Assembly (NCBI RefSeq): GCF_003429095.1
Contig: NZ_QVTE01000003.1
Coordinates: 1-64,000 of the forward strand
DNA from: Peribacillus saganii
GTDB taxonomy: Bacteria > Bacillota > Bacilli > Bacillales > DSM-1321
Reading direction: 5' to 3'
DNA length: 64,000 nucleotides
Part shown: positions 1 through 9,436 of the stretch, in pieces
How the letters are laid out: every line of letters begins with the position of its first letter
Numbering within the stretch: the stretch's first letter is position 1
Translations under genes and position numbers: made by a program
The notes under the pieces: model-generated
The model's database searches: none
What the model saw: the letters and a program-made list of their open reading frames with translations, nothing else
Told to the model about the DNA's origin: nothing

Positions 1-36
1 AAAGGACTGAATCATCTATTTGATTCAGTCCTTTTC
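1..36 (-). terminator. Intrinsic terminator of the ABC exporter operon
   Basis: A perfect 14-bp inverted repeat (1-14 with 21-34) has a 6-nt loop. It lies 8 bases past the stop of the minus-strand permease gene. The T-run on the minus strand is cut by the window edge; the plus side also has TTTTCTT, so it may work in both directions. Confidence 0.85.
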
Positions 37-43
37 TTCCACC

Positions 44-1135
44 CTACTCCCACTTAAACACGTAACTTGCCAGTACAAACCCGCCGACTAACCAACAGCC
101 TAATACAAGAGTTTCCGTCCCTAATTCAAGGAAGGATGTTCCAAGATTCATTGTTTCCCTCAGTGCAGAACTGAGATGAGAAATCGGGAGAATCTTCACG
201 ATGGGCTGAATGATATCCGGCATATTGCTGATTGGGAAGAACACGCCGCCAAGAAACAGCATCGGAAACGTAACAAATCCGGCAATAGGGCCTGCACTTT
301 CCGGGTTTTTTGCGACTCCGGCAATGACAAACCCAAGTGACATAAATGCAAGCGTGCCAAGTATGATGAAAAAGAGTAAGGAAAGCCAGGAACCAGCGAC
401 ATCAATGTTAAAGACGAAATGTGCGATGAGCACCACTAGCAGAGCTTGTGTACCATTGAGCAGTAAGCGAGCCGTGATTTGAGCGGCGATAAAAGTTGAG
501 GCTTTCAGTCTCGTACCTTGCATTCTGCGCAAGATTCCTCTTTCTCTCCAGGCAGAGATTTGGCCGGCGACTCCGTTCATGTTGTTGCTCATGATCATCA
601 TGGCGACGATTCCTGGTACGAGAAAGTCGACATACCGAATATTCATGGCTTCAATGCCCACTTTTTCAACTGTTACCAAAGGCGTGTAGCCTACAAGATC
701 TTTGCTGTATTGATCGATGATTCCGTTTACAACGGTTAGTCCAAGCTCCGAGGCTGCAAGGTTTTTCTCATTATAATAGACGGAAAGGGAAAATGCTTGC
801 TTCTCATTCCTCACTTTTGCTTCGTATCCTTTTGGGATAACCACGAGAAGCTGGATGTCCCCATTTTTCACAGCTTCTTTTCCTGTTTTAATCTTTTCAT
901 ATTCTAAGGTTTTGAGTCCTTCATGCTTTTTAAACAATTCTTTTAAGTCCTTCGATGCTGCTGTTTGGTCAGAATCGATTACACCTACAGTTAACGATAG
1001 ATTGTTGCCTTTTCCGGCGAAGGATCCAAGCGCCAGCATTAAGATGATCGGGAACAGTAAAGTAAAGAATAAGACTTGTTTGTTGCGAGCAAAAATCCGT
1101 AATTGCGCTAGCGTTAATTGCCGATATGCCCTCAT
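44..1135 (-). CDS. ABC-2 type transporter permease
   Basis: Membrane subunit of an ABC-2 (drug/lipid exporter type) transporter, 363 residues. One hydrophobic segment near residues 22-42 is followed by a large extracytoplasmic region to about residue 165, then about five membrane segments to the C terminus, the layout of the ABC2_membrane_3 class (one TM, big loop, five TM). The start overlaps the stop of the upstream ATPase gene by 4 bases (ATGA), so the two are translationally coupled and surely form one exporter. Substrate is not readable from sequence; linearmycin-type, daunorubicin-type and bacteriocin exporters look alike. A terminator follows directly. Confidence 0.9.
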   Translation of the reverse strand: MRAYRQLTLAQLRIFARNKQVLFFTLLFPIILMLALGSFAGKGNNLSLTVGVIDSDQTAASKDLKELFKKHEGLKTLEYEKIKTGKEAVKNGDIQLLVVIPKGYEAKVRNEKQAFSLSVYYNEKNLAASELGLTVVNGIIDQYSKDLVGYTPLVTVEKVGIEAMNIRYVDFLVPGIVAMMIMSNNMNGVAGQISAWRERGILRRMQGTRLKASTFIAAQITARLLLNGTQALLVVLIAHFVFNIDVAGSWLSLLFFIILGTLAFMSLGFVIAGVAKNPESAGPIAGFVTFPMLFLGGVFFPISNMPDIIQPIVKILPISHLSSALRETMNLGTSFLELGTETLVLGCWLVGGFVLASYVFKWE

Positions 1136-2061
1136 GATTCCCGGATGCTCCTTCCTGTCATATGAATGAAAACATCCTCTAATGTGGCGAAGCGTGTTTG
1201 CAGATCCTCGATTTTGAAGTGGTGTTCCTCAGAAGCCTGGATTAAGGAAGTTAAGGCTGACTGCAGGTCATCCGTATATAGCTGGACAAACGTATCCTTA
1301 ATGGATACCTCCTTTACTCCCTCCATTTTTAAAAACCACTCCCGTTCAGGCGGATTGCTCAAATGAAATTCTACGGTGCTGGCAGACTGGAGTTTTTTTA
1401 CTAAATTAGCGGGCGTATCAAGAGCAATCAGTTCGCCTTGATCCATGATTCCGACGCGGTCACAGAGTACATGGGCTTCGTCCATATAGTGCGTGGAGAG
1501 AATTATCGTTTTTCCCCTTTCCTTCAGACGTAAGACGATGTCCCAAAGGGTTCTTCTTGCCTGTGGATCGAGGCCGGTCGTTGGTTCATCGAGAAACACA
1601 ATATCCGGATCATGGATAAGAGCCAGCGCAATCGCGAGACGCTGCTTTTGTCCGCCAGATAACCCTTTAATACGGTCGTTCCGTTTTTCCGTTAGGAGCA
1701 TATCGCCAATCAATTCATCAATATTCACATGACTTGGATAAAAGCTTCCGTACAACTTCAAGATCTCTTCTACTTTTAATAACTCAAATAAAGAGGTAGA
1801 CTGAAGCTGGACCCCGATGACCTCTTTGACTTTATTCACTTCTGTTTTCACATCAAAGCCTGCAAGTGTGGCCGTTCCTTCATCTGGCTTTCTTAGACCA
1901 ACCAGCATTTCAATAGTAGTCGTTTTCCCAGCACCATTAGGGCCAAGCAAACCGAAAATTTCTCCTTTTTCCACCTGAAAGAAAACGCCATTTACAGCAT
2001 TGAACGAGCCATATCGCTTTCTTAACCCTTTAACATCTACAATTATGCTGTTATGCATCAC
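1132..2061 (-). CDS. ABC transporter ATP-binding protein (drug-export type)
   Basis: ATPase partner of the downstream permease, 309 residues. Visible motifs are Walker A GPNGAGKTTT, the signature LSGGQKQR and Walker B IVFLDEPTTGLDP, followed by the switch histidine in STHYMDEA. The roughly 90-residue C-terminal extension after the nucleotide-binding domain is typical of DrrA/CcmA-like exporters. It is the first gene of a two-gene operon. The upstream 90 bases contain the terminator of the DUF6526 gene, so the operon must start from a promoter in about 2062-2110; I did not find convincing boxes there. Confidence 0.92.
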   Translation of the reverse strand: MMHNSIIVDVKGLRKRYGSFNAVNGVFFQVEKGEIFGLLGPNGAGKTTTIEMLVGLRKPDEGTATLAGFDVKTEVNKVKEVIGVQLQSTSLFELLKVEEILKLYGSFYPSHVNIDELIGDMLLTEKRNDRIKGLSGGQKQRLAIALALIHDPDIVFLDEPTTGLDPQARRTLWDIVLRLKERGKTIILSTHYMDEAHVLCDRVGIMDQGELIALDTPANLVKKLQSASTVEFHLSNPPEREWFLKMEGVKEVSIKDTFVQLYTDDLQSALTSLIQASEEHHFKIEDLQTRFATLEDVFIHMTGRSIRES

Positions 2062-2110
2062 AAGTCTCCTTTGAAGAGTAAAATACCTTGTATTCTAATA
2101 AATTTCTCCG

Positions 2111-2146
2111 AAAAAAGAAACAGCCATGAGGAAGCTGTTTCTTTTT
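2111..2146 (-). terminator. Intrinsic terminator after the DUF6526 gene
   Basis: Inverted repeat AAAGAAACAGC / GCTGTTTCTTT with a short loop, flanked by A- and T-runs on both sides, so it can act bidirectionally. It starts 3 bases past the minus-strand stop. Confidence 0.85.
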
Positions 2147-2148
2147 CA

Positions 2149-2574
2149 TTATACCCGATGGTGATCGGCTTTCCATTCCCGAATTGCTTTTTTAATGTCA
2201 CCCGGAGACAGATTCTCTGACTTCGCCCGTTCAACTAACTCCAGGTACTCTTCATCTCCTGCAAATCTTAGTGCAATTACTTGCTTCGAGGAAAGCATGG
2301 AGTCCAAAGTATTCCCCGTCAAACGATAATAACGGAAATTTTCTTCATTGCGGATGATGCGGTCCTGAAGCAGAAGCGCATACCCTCTAAGCTTCACTGC
2401 TATTAATAAAAACATCAGTGCAAACCCTAGCACAATCACACTCAGCAGCCACTGACTGCTAAGATGTTGAAAGAAAAACACAATCGATAAAATTAGCGAA
2501 ATAAGTCCAAGAAAAACAATCCCGAAATGAAAGATCGGGTCCACTTTTCTATGATTTTCATAATTTTGCCCCAA
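2149..2574 (-). CDS. DUF6526 family membrane protein
   Basis: A 141-residue protein that I recognise as the DUF6526 type common in Bacillaceae: the N terminus MGQNYENHRKVDPIFHF is characteristic, followed by two membrane segments (about 17-37 and 42-62) and a soluble C-terminal half of about 75 residues. The start is a TTG 8 bases after AGGAGG. Function is unknown. It stands alone between a terminator and decayed genes. Confidence 0.8.
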   Translation of the reverse strand: MGQNYENHRKVDPIFHFGIVFLGLISLILSIVFFFQHLSSQWLLSVIVLGFALMFLLIAVKLRGYALLLQDRIIRNEENFRYYRLTGNTLDSMLSSKQVIALRFAGDEEYLELVERAKSENLSPGDIKKAIREWKADHHRV

Positions 2575-2712
2575 CGCAACAACCTCCTATCATCTATTAT
2601 TATTATTATATATATAATGAGAATAGTACATTTTTAACTTGATGGTATGAAAAATACAGTTGAGTGTCATGCGCGGCTCATATATTGCTGAACAAAACAA
2701 AGCACTCCCCGC

Positions 2713-3500
2713 CTACGATTCTTTATCCTCAACCCTAAAATAAGTTTTGAGGAGGTCCCGGAACTGCTTCTCATCGATCTCACTCCTTCTCTACCTTGCC
2801 ATCCTTCCACTCTGTAAACGAAGTATCAGTCAATGTAAAATTACCCAGATCTGTCAATTTCGTCAGGAGCGGCTTCTTATTAAAAGCCGACCCCGGGCTC
2901 CCCACAAAAATCTCCTGGACGCCGCCCAACTCCTCAACATTCTCGCTTCCTTCGAATCAAATGCATAGCCAATCCGCCAATAAGTATCCTTATGCTTTAG
3001 TTTCATATAGAAAACATAATCGCCGAACTCCGTATCAGCACGCTCAACCCGAAACATTCCGTTCTCCGAAACACCCACATCTCCGTTCAGCGGCACAGGT
3101 ACAAGCGGGAGATTGCCGCCAAACCCAGTATCAACAAGATAAACCTCACCTTATGCTCAACCAGAACCGCTACATGCGTCATCCCCGTCGCACACCACCC
3201 CTCAGACAAGCGGTCATACACCGATCCCCGAACCATCCAAACCTTCAAATCATATTCCTTTAAAAAAAGAACCAAGAGAGGATTCAGCTCATAACAAAGC
3301 CCGCCTTCGCTCATGGTTAACAACGTATTTGCCAAAGATTCGGGCGTTAACTCACCCGTCCGCCCTTCGATGATCCTCCTATTTTCAAAAGGAAAACTCT
3401 TTGCCGTCTTTTCAAACAAACGGCCTAAATTATCGAACGTCACCGGTTCATCGGGCCCAATGCCAATTCTTTTCTTGAAATAAGGGTTAATGCCGGCCAT
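2713..3500 (-). pseudogene. Arylamine N-acetyltransferase (NAT), frameshifted
   Basis: The minus strand encodes a recognisable NAT in pieces. The first piece carries INPYFKKRIGIG and the active-site loop GLCYELN (catalytic Cys) and THVAVLVE (catalytic His). The reading frame then breaks near 3130-3140; the next frame continues YLVDTGFGG (catalytic Asp) to FDSKEAR, breaks again near 2943, and a third break near 2780 is needed to reach the typical C-terminal part FRDLLKTYF before a stop at 2713. Rejoined length is about 262 residues, normal for NAT. All triad residues survive, so inactivation looks fairly recent. The annotated start (ATG at 3500) is a guess, because the frame runs open into the upstream remnant. 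Confidence 0.85.
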
Positions 3501-3512
3501 CGCGCACATTAC

Positions 3513-4234
3513 AACAAAAAAATACCTTACAACCTTCGTTGAACTTTTCCCGCTAGGGGTATCCTGAATAATTGTTTTCGCGTAGCCAGGAATTGAAACC
3601 ATTGCGTTACATACAGTGGGCATGTTGTTTTTCAGACCTAAATCCTTATGTATTTGTTCTGATCTAAGATCAGAGGTTTCCTCTCTCCGATTTTTTGCTT
3701 CTAAAAGCAGGGTTAAGATATACTTCCGAATTTCATTCGTGGTCCCTTTGTTAATGACGATTTTCTGCTTAATTTGCCCTGAAGGCTTATTCTGACTGTA
3801 GAAATTTTTTATTTTGGAGGTTTTTTATAGTTCCCAGCAAATTCAATTACTTGATGCAGTTCGTTTGTATAGCTCTCCTGGTTGTCCATCATATAACCAA
3901 TTTGCCAAAAATACATATCAAGCAGCTTTATGGGAGTATAGGCTGCGCCATCCTTGCTAAATAAGGGTCTAAAACTACTAAACTCAGATATGTTTTCATT
4001 ATAAAAAGACGCTAATTGCCTCAGCGAAATCTCATTTAAATTAGTAGAAATTACGAAAAGTGAAACTCCATCTTTAACATGTCTGTCATATGCCGGGACA
4101 TTCCCGTACACCCCGAGCAAGATTTTGGATGCTAAAGTATCAGTAACAGGCTGCCCATTGATTTCACCTACTACTCTTTTATATACATTTTTGGTCTCTT
4201 CTATCAGACTTGTTACACATGATTCTGAAATGAA
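3513..4234 (-). pseudogene. Decayed unknown gene with basic C-terminal domain
   Basis: Two open minus-strand frames join into one protein of about 235 codons. The first (4234 down to 3809) has no good start and contains SKILLGVYGNVPAYDR and IKLLDMYFWQIGYMM. It ends in a stop just after an A-run near 3825; shifting frame there continues through KQKIVINKGTTNEIRKY, QIHKDLGLKNNMPTVCNAM and TPSGKSSTKVVRYF. That last block looks like a small winged-helix-like module, but I cannot name the family. The frame then runs without a stop into the NAT remnant through a T7 run. Five-prime truncated and frameshifted. What it did is unknown. Confidence 0.6.
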
Positions 4235-4412
4235 TTAACTTATTTACCTTTCTGCATTTTGTAATATTTTTTTATAGACTATTGGTAATTCTATACTGTC
4301 CGAAAACTCTTCAGAAATAATTTGATATCAGATGTAAAATAGGAACATAGTAGATATTGTTAACATTTCATTTTACATATATGAAAATCATCCCCCGGAG
4401 GTTAATAACTAC

Positions 4413-5576
4413 ATGGAAAGCTACAGAATTCTTAAAACAGAACGTTGTATTACCCGTTTTCACGATTTGTACCTAACAACTTCAAAGTTAAAGCATATGG
4501 CTCCTCATATTGATTGGATCGTGATAGAGGAGGATATCTTTGACAAAGATGATACTATTACGAGCCAATTATGCTTAAAGGTGCCAAAAGCTCAATATGA
4601 AGCATCAAGTTATCTGTATGCTTTGCTTCATGGATACTCCGAAGGCAGGTCCGTTGATTTCTCCATCCTGCATAAGCTGCAGGATCAGCTTGATCACCTG
4701 GCACATTTGTGTTCGTTTCCGGTGAAAGACGAGGAGTTCGGTAAGAGACTTGATGTTTTGGTAACTGTTCTAGCTGACATCTATGGCCTTGGCACGCAGC
4801 TGCCACAGGGAATTAATCTTCATTTGTTCGAAGAGCAAGATGAACCGTACGAGCATTTTCCTGATATCTGGATTGTGAATGAGGATTTATTCCGGGAGGA
4901 CATGGAGGTTATTCGGGAGAATCTCTCTTTCATACTTTATGAAACATCCAAGTTTTATCCTCTTGAGACAGAAGAAGATTATCCATTAGAAGCTGGGATA
5001 GTGTTTGAAACCTATCAATCTTTCCATTCTTTAAATGGCTGGGGAATGCGGCTGCTGGATACGTTGAAGATTATTCATAAGGTGCAAAGTAAATATAAAA
5101 TTAACGGTCAGAGAATTAAAAATAAAAAGGTTAATAATAAGAAAGCTGCGGAAGTATGGATAAAGGACCTTGTATCAAGCTATCACCTTTTCGCGGATGC
5201 TAATAAAGATTTTGAGGAAAACGCTTCTAAACTTTTCTCTTTTCCGATCATTGGTTTTGCGGATGAACCTGAAGTATTTATCCAGTCAACCTCAGAAGGT
5301 ATTAAGGTTGGTTATCAAATAATTAGATGGATGGGGCCGCACTATCCTACTCCTGCTTTAGAGGTCAAACATGTTCTTGCTTGGGACTCATTAGAGCGGT
5401 TAGCGCTGGAAGATAAAGAATCGAAGCTGCTTGAGATACTTTTAAAAACGATTGATACAAGAAAAAGACAATATAAAACCTGCCAGTTTTGCGGCTGCAA
5501 AATCGCCCCGGAACACCGGTTTGATAAAGATACATGCCATACATGCGCTTCCGAACAATTTGGCGTGGTTTATTAG
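4413..5576 (+). CDS. Unknown protein with C-terminal zinc ribbon
   Basis: A 387-residue soluble protein with no signal peptide or membrane segment. GGAGG lies 12 bases before the ATG. The body (1-350) is acidic and alpha/beta rich and I do not recognise it. The last 35 residues contain CQFCGCKIAPEHRF followed by CHTCASEQ, a CX2C...CX2C arrangement that should bind one zinc. A lysine/asparagine-rich stretch sits near residues 230-245. It stands alone with its own terminator. A nucleic-acid or protein-binding role is possible from the zinc ribbon but is only inference. Confidence 0.85.
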   Translation: MESYRILKTERCITRFHDLYLTTSKLKHMAPHIDWIVIEEDIFDKDDTITSQLCLKVPKAQYEASSYLYALLHGYSEGRSVDFSILHKLQDQLDHLAHLCSFPVKDEEFGKRLDVLVTVLADIYGLGTQLPQGINLHLFEEQDEPYEHFPDIWIVNEDLFREDMEVIRENLSFILYETSKFYPLETEEDYPLEAGIVFETYQSFHSLNGWGMRLLDTLKIIHKVQSKYKINGQRIKNKKVNNKKAAEVWIKDLVSSYHLFADANKDFEENASKLFSFPIIGFADEPEVFIQSTSEGIKVGYQIIRWMGPHYPTPALEVKHVLAWDSLERLALEDKESKLLEILLKTIDTRKRQYKTCQFCGCKIAPEHRFDKDTCHTCASEQFGVVY

Positions 5577-5600
5577 AGTTCTTATTTCAGGAATAACACC

Positions 5601-5632
5601 AGCCCCCTTGCTGAATAAACTGGGGGCTATTA
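5601..5632 (+). terminator. Hairpin after the zinc-ribbon gene
   Basis: AGCCCC / GGGGGCT stem with a loop of about 14 nt, 25 bases past the stop. The following ATTATAGTT is a poor U-tract, so termination efficiency is uncertain. Confidence 0.55.
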
Positions 5633-6142
5633 TAGTTAAAATTAGCCCTTTTGCTTTTACAGCGATCATTCCATACACGTACTTAAATGAAAATCAGACA
5701 TCTTAAGCAGTTTCTTTTCAATCGTATTTTCCTTTTCAAGATAGTTTCAGATCGGACATTCGGTTTGTTCTGTTCCCGGATGCTTTTAAAAGGTACTTCG
5801 CTTTTTAAAAACAGTATCACAGAAAAGAAGAGTTGTATTTCCATATTTTTAATTAAATGGTTACGTATTATCCCGTACCGGCTATTTCCTGTTAATGCCT
5901 GAAACACTATTCTTCGCATAACCCAGAGTGATGTTTCTTTTCGGAATAAAAAAAAGTTAACCAGTTTGATTCCTTAATAGTTTCGAATCATGTAATTGAA
6001 TATCTAATCACTGTGACACATCTGCTTGCCAATTCTCTAATAAATGGCCAGAAGTATAGCCATTTGTACAAAATAAAACGTTCCCCAAAAAAAGTTCAAA
6101 CTTTTTTATCAATAGTGTAGGGTAAAAAAAATATTACTACTT
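5633..6142. other. Intergenic, no gene recognised
   Basis: About 500 AT-rich bases between a plus-strand and a minus-strand gene. Short open frames occur on both strands but lack ribosome sites and recognisable content. A weak A-run/T-run hairpin near 6086-6110 could end the GntR transcript. Confidence 0.5.
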
Positions 6143-6811
6143 CTACTTAATCTTTCGCTTGTTCATAAAATTTACAAATGCAGAAATATCAGAGTCCATG
6201 TGAATTTCCATTAATTTTTTTGCATTTTGGGCATTACCCTTTGAAATTTCATTGAAAATTTCACGATGCTCTGAAAGATAATCGTCATTAATGTCATTTC
6301 TATGGTAACTGCCAATAATCGTATTTCGGAAATAGATAATTTTTCCACTTAAACTACCTAGTACACTTATTAATGAGTCATTCCGCGAACAAGATACAAT
6401 AATATCATGAAACTCAATATTATTCTTTACGATTTCTTTTGAATCCCCTTGCCGAAAAGCCTCCTCACTTCTATTTAAAGCTTCTTCCAGTTGAAATAGT
6501 TCATTCTCTTTGATATGTTGAGCTGCTAATTCAGCAGCTAATGATTCAAGCGCTTTACGACATTGATAAACATCGATAACATCTTTTTGTGTGTACTCAA
6601 CCACAAATGTATAGTTGCCTTTTTGGATAACTAACCCTTCTTGTTCCAGTCTCCCCATGGCTTCTCGAACAGGACCTCTGCTTACAGAAAATTTATTTGC
6701 AAGTCTTGATTCAACTAACTTTTCTCCAGGCTGGTATATCCCATGCAACAATTCATTTCTAATTATAGAATATAATTGCATATAAAGTGGTTCAGCTTTT
6801 TGAAGTTGCAT
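6143..6811 (-). CDS. GntR-family regulator (FadR/FCD subfamily), copy 1
   Basis: A 222-residue transcription factor. The N-terminal winged helix (about 8-75) shows the recognition motif SRGPVREAMGRLEQEGLV, and the C-terminal all-helical FCD ligand domain (about 80-215) shows FHDIIVSCSRN and SEHREIFNEI. FCD domains bind small carboxylates with a metal held by Asp/His residues. It lies 400 bases beyond the last catabolic gene of the TRAP cluster, same strand, and is clearly paralogous to the GntR at 16785-17480. It probably senses an intermediate of that cluster (inference). Confidence 0.9.
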   Translation of the reverse strand: MQLQKAEPLYMQLYSIIRNELLHGIYQPGEKLVESRLANKFSVSRGPVREAMGRLEQEGLVIQKGNYTFVVEYTQKDVIDVYQCRKALESLAAELAAQHIKENELFQLEEALNRSEEAFRQGDSKEIVKNNIEFHDIIVSCSRNDSLISVLGSLSGKIIYFRNTIIGSYHRNDINDDYLSEHREIFNEISKGNAQNAKKLMEIHMDSDISAFVNFMNKRKIK

Positions 6812-7214
6812 TATTTATCATTCCGTCCATAGTATTTGTGTAGATTCATAATTCTTACATCAGCTAACACTTTCCACTTTAATAATTTAATAGAAAATTA
6901 GTTTCAATTCAAATTTATGGTTTTTCGACCGTGCGATTGCACTTAATATCCAAACAATAAACTATAATGACCATTCTTGTTAGAAGAGTCTTTTGAGTCT
7001 TGAACAAAAAAACCCCTCTTGGTATGATCAAGGTATCAAATCAAAACGAATTGATATTTAACCAAGAACCAAGAAGACCTCTAATGACTTACTCAAAATA
7101 ATAAAATTAAGTCTAGTTACTGCACAAGGAACCCATTGGCAAAAGATTTATGAAAAAAACCTATACTCGATCATTTTTAAGGACTTGAATAGATAGATTT
7201 ATAACCATTAACTC
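6812..7214. other. Intergenic between GntR copy 1 and the catabolic cluster
   Basis: Four hundred AT-rich bases. It must hold the promoter of the GntR gene. Plus-strand 7002-7090 has short coding-like character (an open frame with KVSNQNELIFNQEPRRP) without a ribosome site; possibly a mobile-element remnant, but I cannot support a family. Confidence 0.4.
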
Positions 7215-7970
7215 CTAAAATTGACCTGATAGCAGGCGACCTGCGTTCGGTACAACCGGTTCTAGTTTTAAACTTTTAAGGATATGATAAACTGTTGCTG
7301 TAGCCGCTGAAATTACAGGTAGACCCAGACGGTCTTCTACATTTTGAATAGCTGGCAATGATGGCATCTGGACGCAAGCAGACAACACTACCGCATCAGC
7401 ATTACTAATGTCTAATTTATCAGCAATATTAATTAAATTCATTGGGTCAAGCTTACCAACTTCAAGATTATCTGATACTTCTAAGCTGATAGAGTCTGTT
7501 ACTTCTATTCCACTGGTATTTAAATATTCAATGACCATATTTGTTAATGGCTTCATGTATGGTGTAATAATCGCTACCTTTTTCGCGCCCAAAAGTTTAA
7601 TTCCATCTATTAAAGCTCCGGCACTGCTAACAACTGGTACTCTACCAGCAGTTTCGGCTGTGACATTTTCTAAGCGCTCTTGAGATACAGCATGATAGCC
7701 AGGTCCCTGGCACATAATAGCAATTAAGCAAGCATAGGCTAGTACATCACACCGTGCATCTGTTAATTCTGCTGCGCAACGATCACTATCGGAATCCATT
7801 TTTTTTAATTCTTCCTGGGTCACATGTTTCATCCTCATACGGCTGGAATGGAAAGTGAACTTCTCTTCCTCTGTTTCTTTTTGTCTCCACTGGAGCATTG
7901 CTGGTATTTCTGTCTCCATCGTAGTGTTTGAACTAGGTACGATAAGTCCTACACGATAATTTTCACTCAT
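7215..7970 (-). CDS. Maleate cis-trans isomerase-like Asp/Glu racemase family protein
   Basis: A 251-residue enzyme of the Asp/Glu racemase superfamily, maleate isomerase/arylmalonate decarboxylase branch. N-terminal VGLIVPSSNTTME is the usual substrate loop, and the two cysteine regions ACLIAIMCQG (C81, C87) and VLSACVQMPS (C199) sit where the paired catalytic cysteines are expected. The ATG at 7970 is chosen because GGAGG lies 8 bases upstream; a longer frame from a TTG overlaps that site. Last gene of the cluster. In context it could isomerise maleate to fumarate or, more interestingly, citraconate to mesaconate; the methyl specificity cannot be read from sequence. Confidence 0.85.
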   Translation of the reverse strand: MSENYRVGLIVPSSNTTMETEIPAMLQWRQKETEEEKFTFHSSRMRMKHVTQEELKKMDSDSDRCAAELTDARCDVLAYACLIAIMCQGPGYHAVSQERLENVTAETAGRVPVVSSAGALIDGIKLLGAKKVAIITPYMKPLTNMVIEYLNTSGIEVTDSISLEVSDNLEVGKLDPMNLINIADKLDISNADAVVLSACVQMPSLPAIQNVEDRLGLPVISAATATVYHILKSLKLEPVVPNAGRLLSGQF

Positions 7971-7995
7971 ATTATTATCCTCCAATTGTTATTAT

Positions 7996-8910
7996 TTATA
8001 TATTTGGAATAAAAGCATCTCTTGATACTCTGTACACATGTCCGGATAACTGACGTTCGGTCATTGGTTTTACAAGGTCAACACATTCCAATAGTTTATC
8101 AAAATCTATCCCGGTTTCTATATCCATTTCATGTAACATTTTAACCAGATCTTCCGTTGCTATATTTCCTGCTGCGCCCGGTGCGAACGGACACCCTCCT
8201 AGTCCACCAATAGAACTATCAAAAACACCTACTCCAGCTTGTAAAGCTGCTAATATATTGGCTTGAGCAAACCCATAAGTATCATGAAAGTGAGCTGCAA
8301 TTTTTGCTTTTGGCCATCTATCAAATATTCTTGAAAATAAATCATATACTTGTTTAGGATTAGCGTGTCCAATCGTATCACAAAGAACGATTTCATCGAC
8401 TATTAACTTATCCAGTTGTTCCAGCATTTGCAAAACTGCTTTTTGGTTTACCTTTCCTTCATAAGGGCACCAAAAGGAGGTTGCAATATTAAATCGAACA
8501 AACATGCCTGTTTCTTTTGCTCTTAGGATAACGTCCTCTAAACGTGACATAGATTCAGAAGTAGTCATCCTAACATTCTTCTGATTAAATGTATTACTAG
8601 CTCCAACAACTAATGATACGGCATTTACATTACTCTGGACTGCTCTTTCATAACCTTTTTCATTCGGAATTAGAGCCATATATTGAATTTCTTTTTTTCT
8701 TGTAATACTTTCCAATACTTGCTTTGCATCTTTCATTTGGGGAACATGTATGGGATGAACAAAAGATGCAGCCTCCATGCGTCTAATCCCTGTTTTAGAT
8801 AAAGCATTGATTAACTCTGCTTTTTGATCTGTTTCTATAAATTTAGCCTCATTTTGAATTCCATCACGAGGACCAACTTCTACAATTTCAACTTTTTTTG
8901 GCAGATTCAC
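7996..8910 (-). CDS. HMG-CoA lyase-family enzyme (citramalyl-CoA lyase candidate)
   Basis: A 304-residue DRE-TIM metallolyase. Motifs are VEVGPRDGIQNE at the N terminus, FNIATSFWCPYEG, AAHFHDTYG (metal histidines) and GGLGGCPFAPGAAGN with the signature cysteine. All HMGL-family catalytic elements are present, so it should cleave a 3-hydroxy-3-methyl acyl-CoA. The GTG start follows AAGGAG. HMG-CoA lyase itself is one option, but no leucine or mevalonate genes are near; R-citramalyl-CoA lyase of Chloroflexus belongs to this same family and pairs with a class III CoA-transferase as here. Thirteen bases separate it from the LeuD-like gene. Confidence 0.9.
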   Translation of the reverse strand: MNLPKKVEIVEVGPRDGIQNEAKFIETDQKAELINALSKTGIRRMEAASFVHPIHVPQMKDAKQVLESITRKKEIQYMALIPNEKGYERAVQSNVNAVSLVVGASNTFNQKNVRMTTSESMSRLEDVILRAKETGMFVRFNIATSFWCPYEGKVNQKAVLQMLEQLDKLIVDEIVLCDTIGHANPKQVYDLFSRIFDRWPKAKIAAHFHDTYGFAQANILAALQAGVGVFDSSIGGLGGCPFAPGAAGNIATEDLVKMLHEMDIETGIDFDKLLECVDLVKPMTERQLSGHVYRVSRDAFIPNI

Positions 8911-8923
8911 AATAATAGTCTCC

Positions 8924-9424
8924 TTAAGATGAAATCCCCATCCGTTTAGCTAGGTATGGCTCAAGACCTCCCAAAGAAACCATCTCAACCAAGTGTGCTG
9001 GTAATTTGGCAGTTTTATATTCTTGTCCTTTAGTTATGTTTATAACTTTTCCTTTTAAGAGATCAATTTCTAACATATCGCCCTCATCAATGTAAGAAGT
9101 ATCCCCCATCTCCACAACAGGTAATCCAATATTAATTGCATTACGAAAAAAGATACGCGCAAAAAAATTCCCTAAGATCGCCCCTACTTGAAGATGCTTT
9201 AGTACCAATGGAGCTGTCTCGCGGCTTGAACCTGAGCCAAAATTATCTCCCGCCACTATGATATCTCCAGGTCTAACTTTTTTGGAAAAGTCTGGGTCAA
9301 TTGCTTCCATCGCGTGCTGTGATTGCTCTTCAATCGACAAACTCATATATTGACCTGGAGAGATAATATCAGTATTTATGTTATGGCCATACTTCCATAC
9401 ACGACCTCGTATCATTTCGGACAT
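8924..9424 (-). CDS. LeuD-like dehydratase small subunit
   Basis: A 166-residue swivel-domain subunit of the 3-isopropylmalate dehydratase/homoaconitase family. It contains [10 protein letters not shown] at the N terminus and the substrate-binding motif [11 protein letters not shown] followed by [11 protein letters not shown]. The short length is typical of the LeuD2/HacB/dimethylmaleate-hydratase type rather than the ~200-residue leucine-pathway LeuD. AAGGAG precedes the ATG. It works with the LeuC-like subunit encoded just upstream. Since neither leuA nor leuB is near, leucine synthesis is unlikely. Confidence 0.9.
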   Translation of the reverse strand: MSEMIRGRVWKYGHNINTDIISPGQYMSLSIEEQSQHAMEAIDPDFSKKVRPGDIIVAGDNFGSGSSRETAPLVLKHLQVGAILGNFFARIFFRNAINIGLPVVEMGDTSYIDEGDMLEIDLLKGKVINITKGQEYKTAKLPAHLVEMVSLGGLEPYLAKRMGISS

Positions 9425-9436
9425 CAGATCATCTCC

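Noticed and set aside
5683-5919. Overlapping 70-78 residue frames on both strands
   Set aside because: No start site, low-complexity content, mutually overlapping; treated as non-coding.
6812-7214. Insertion-sequence end
   Set aside because: Some coding-like residues but no transposase motif, inverted ends or duplication could be shown.
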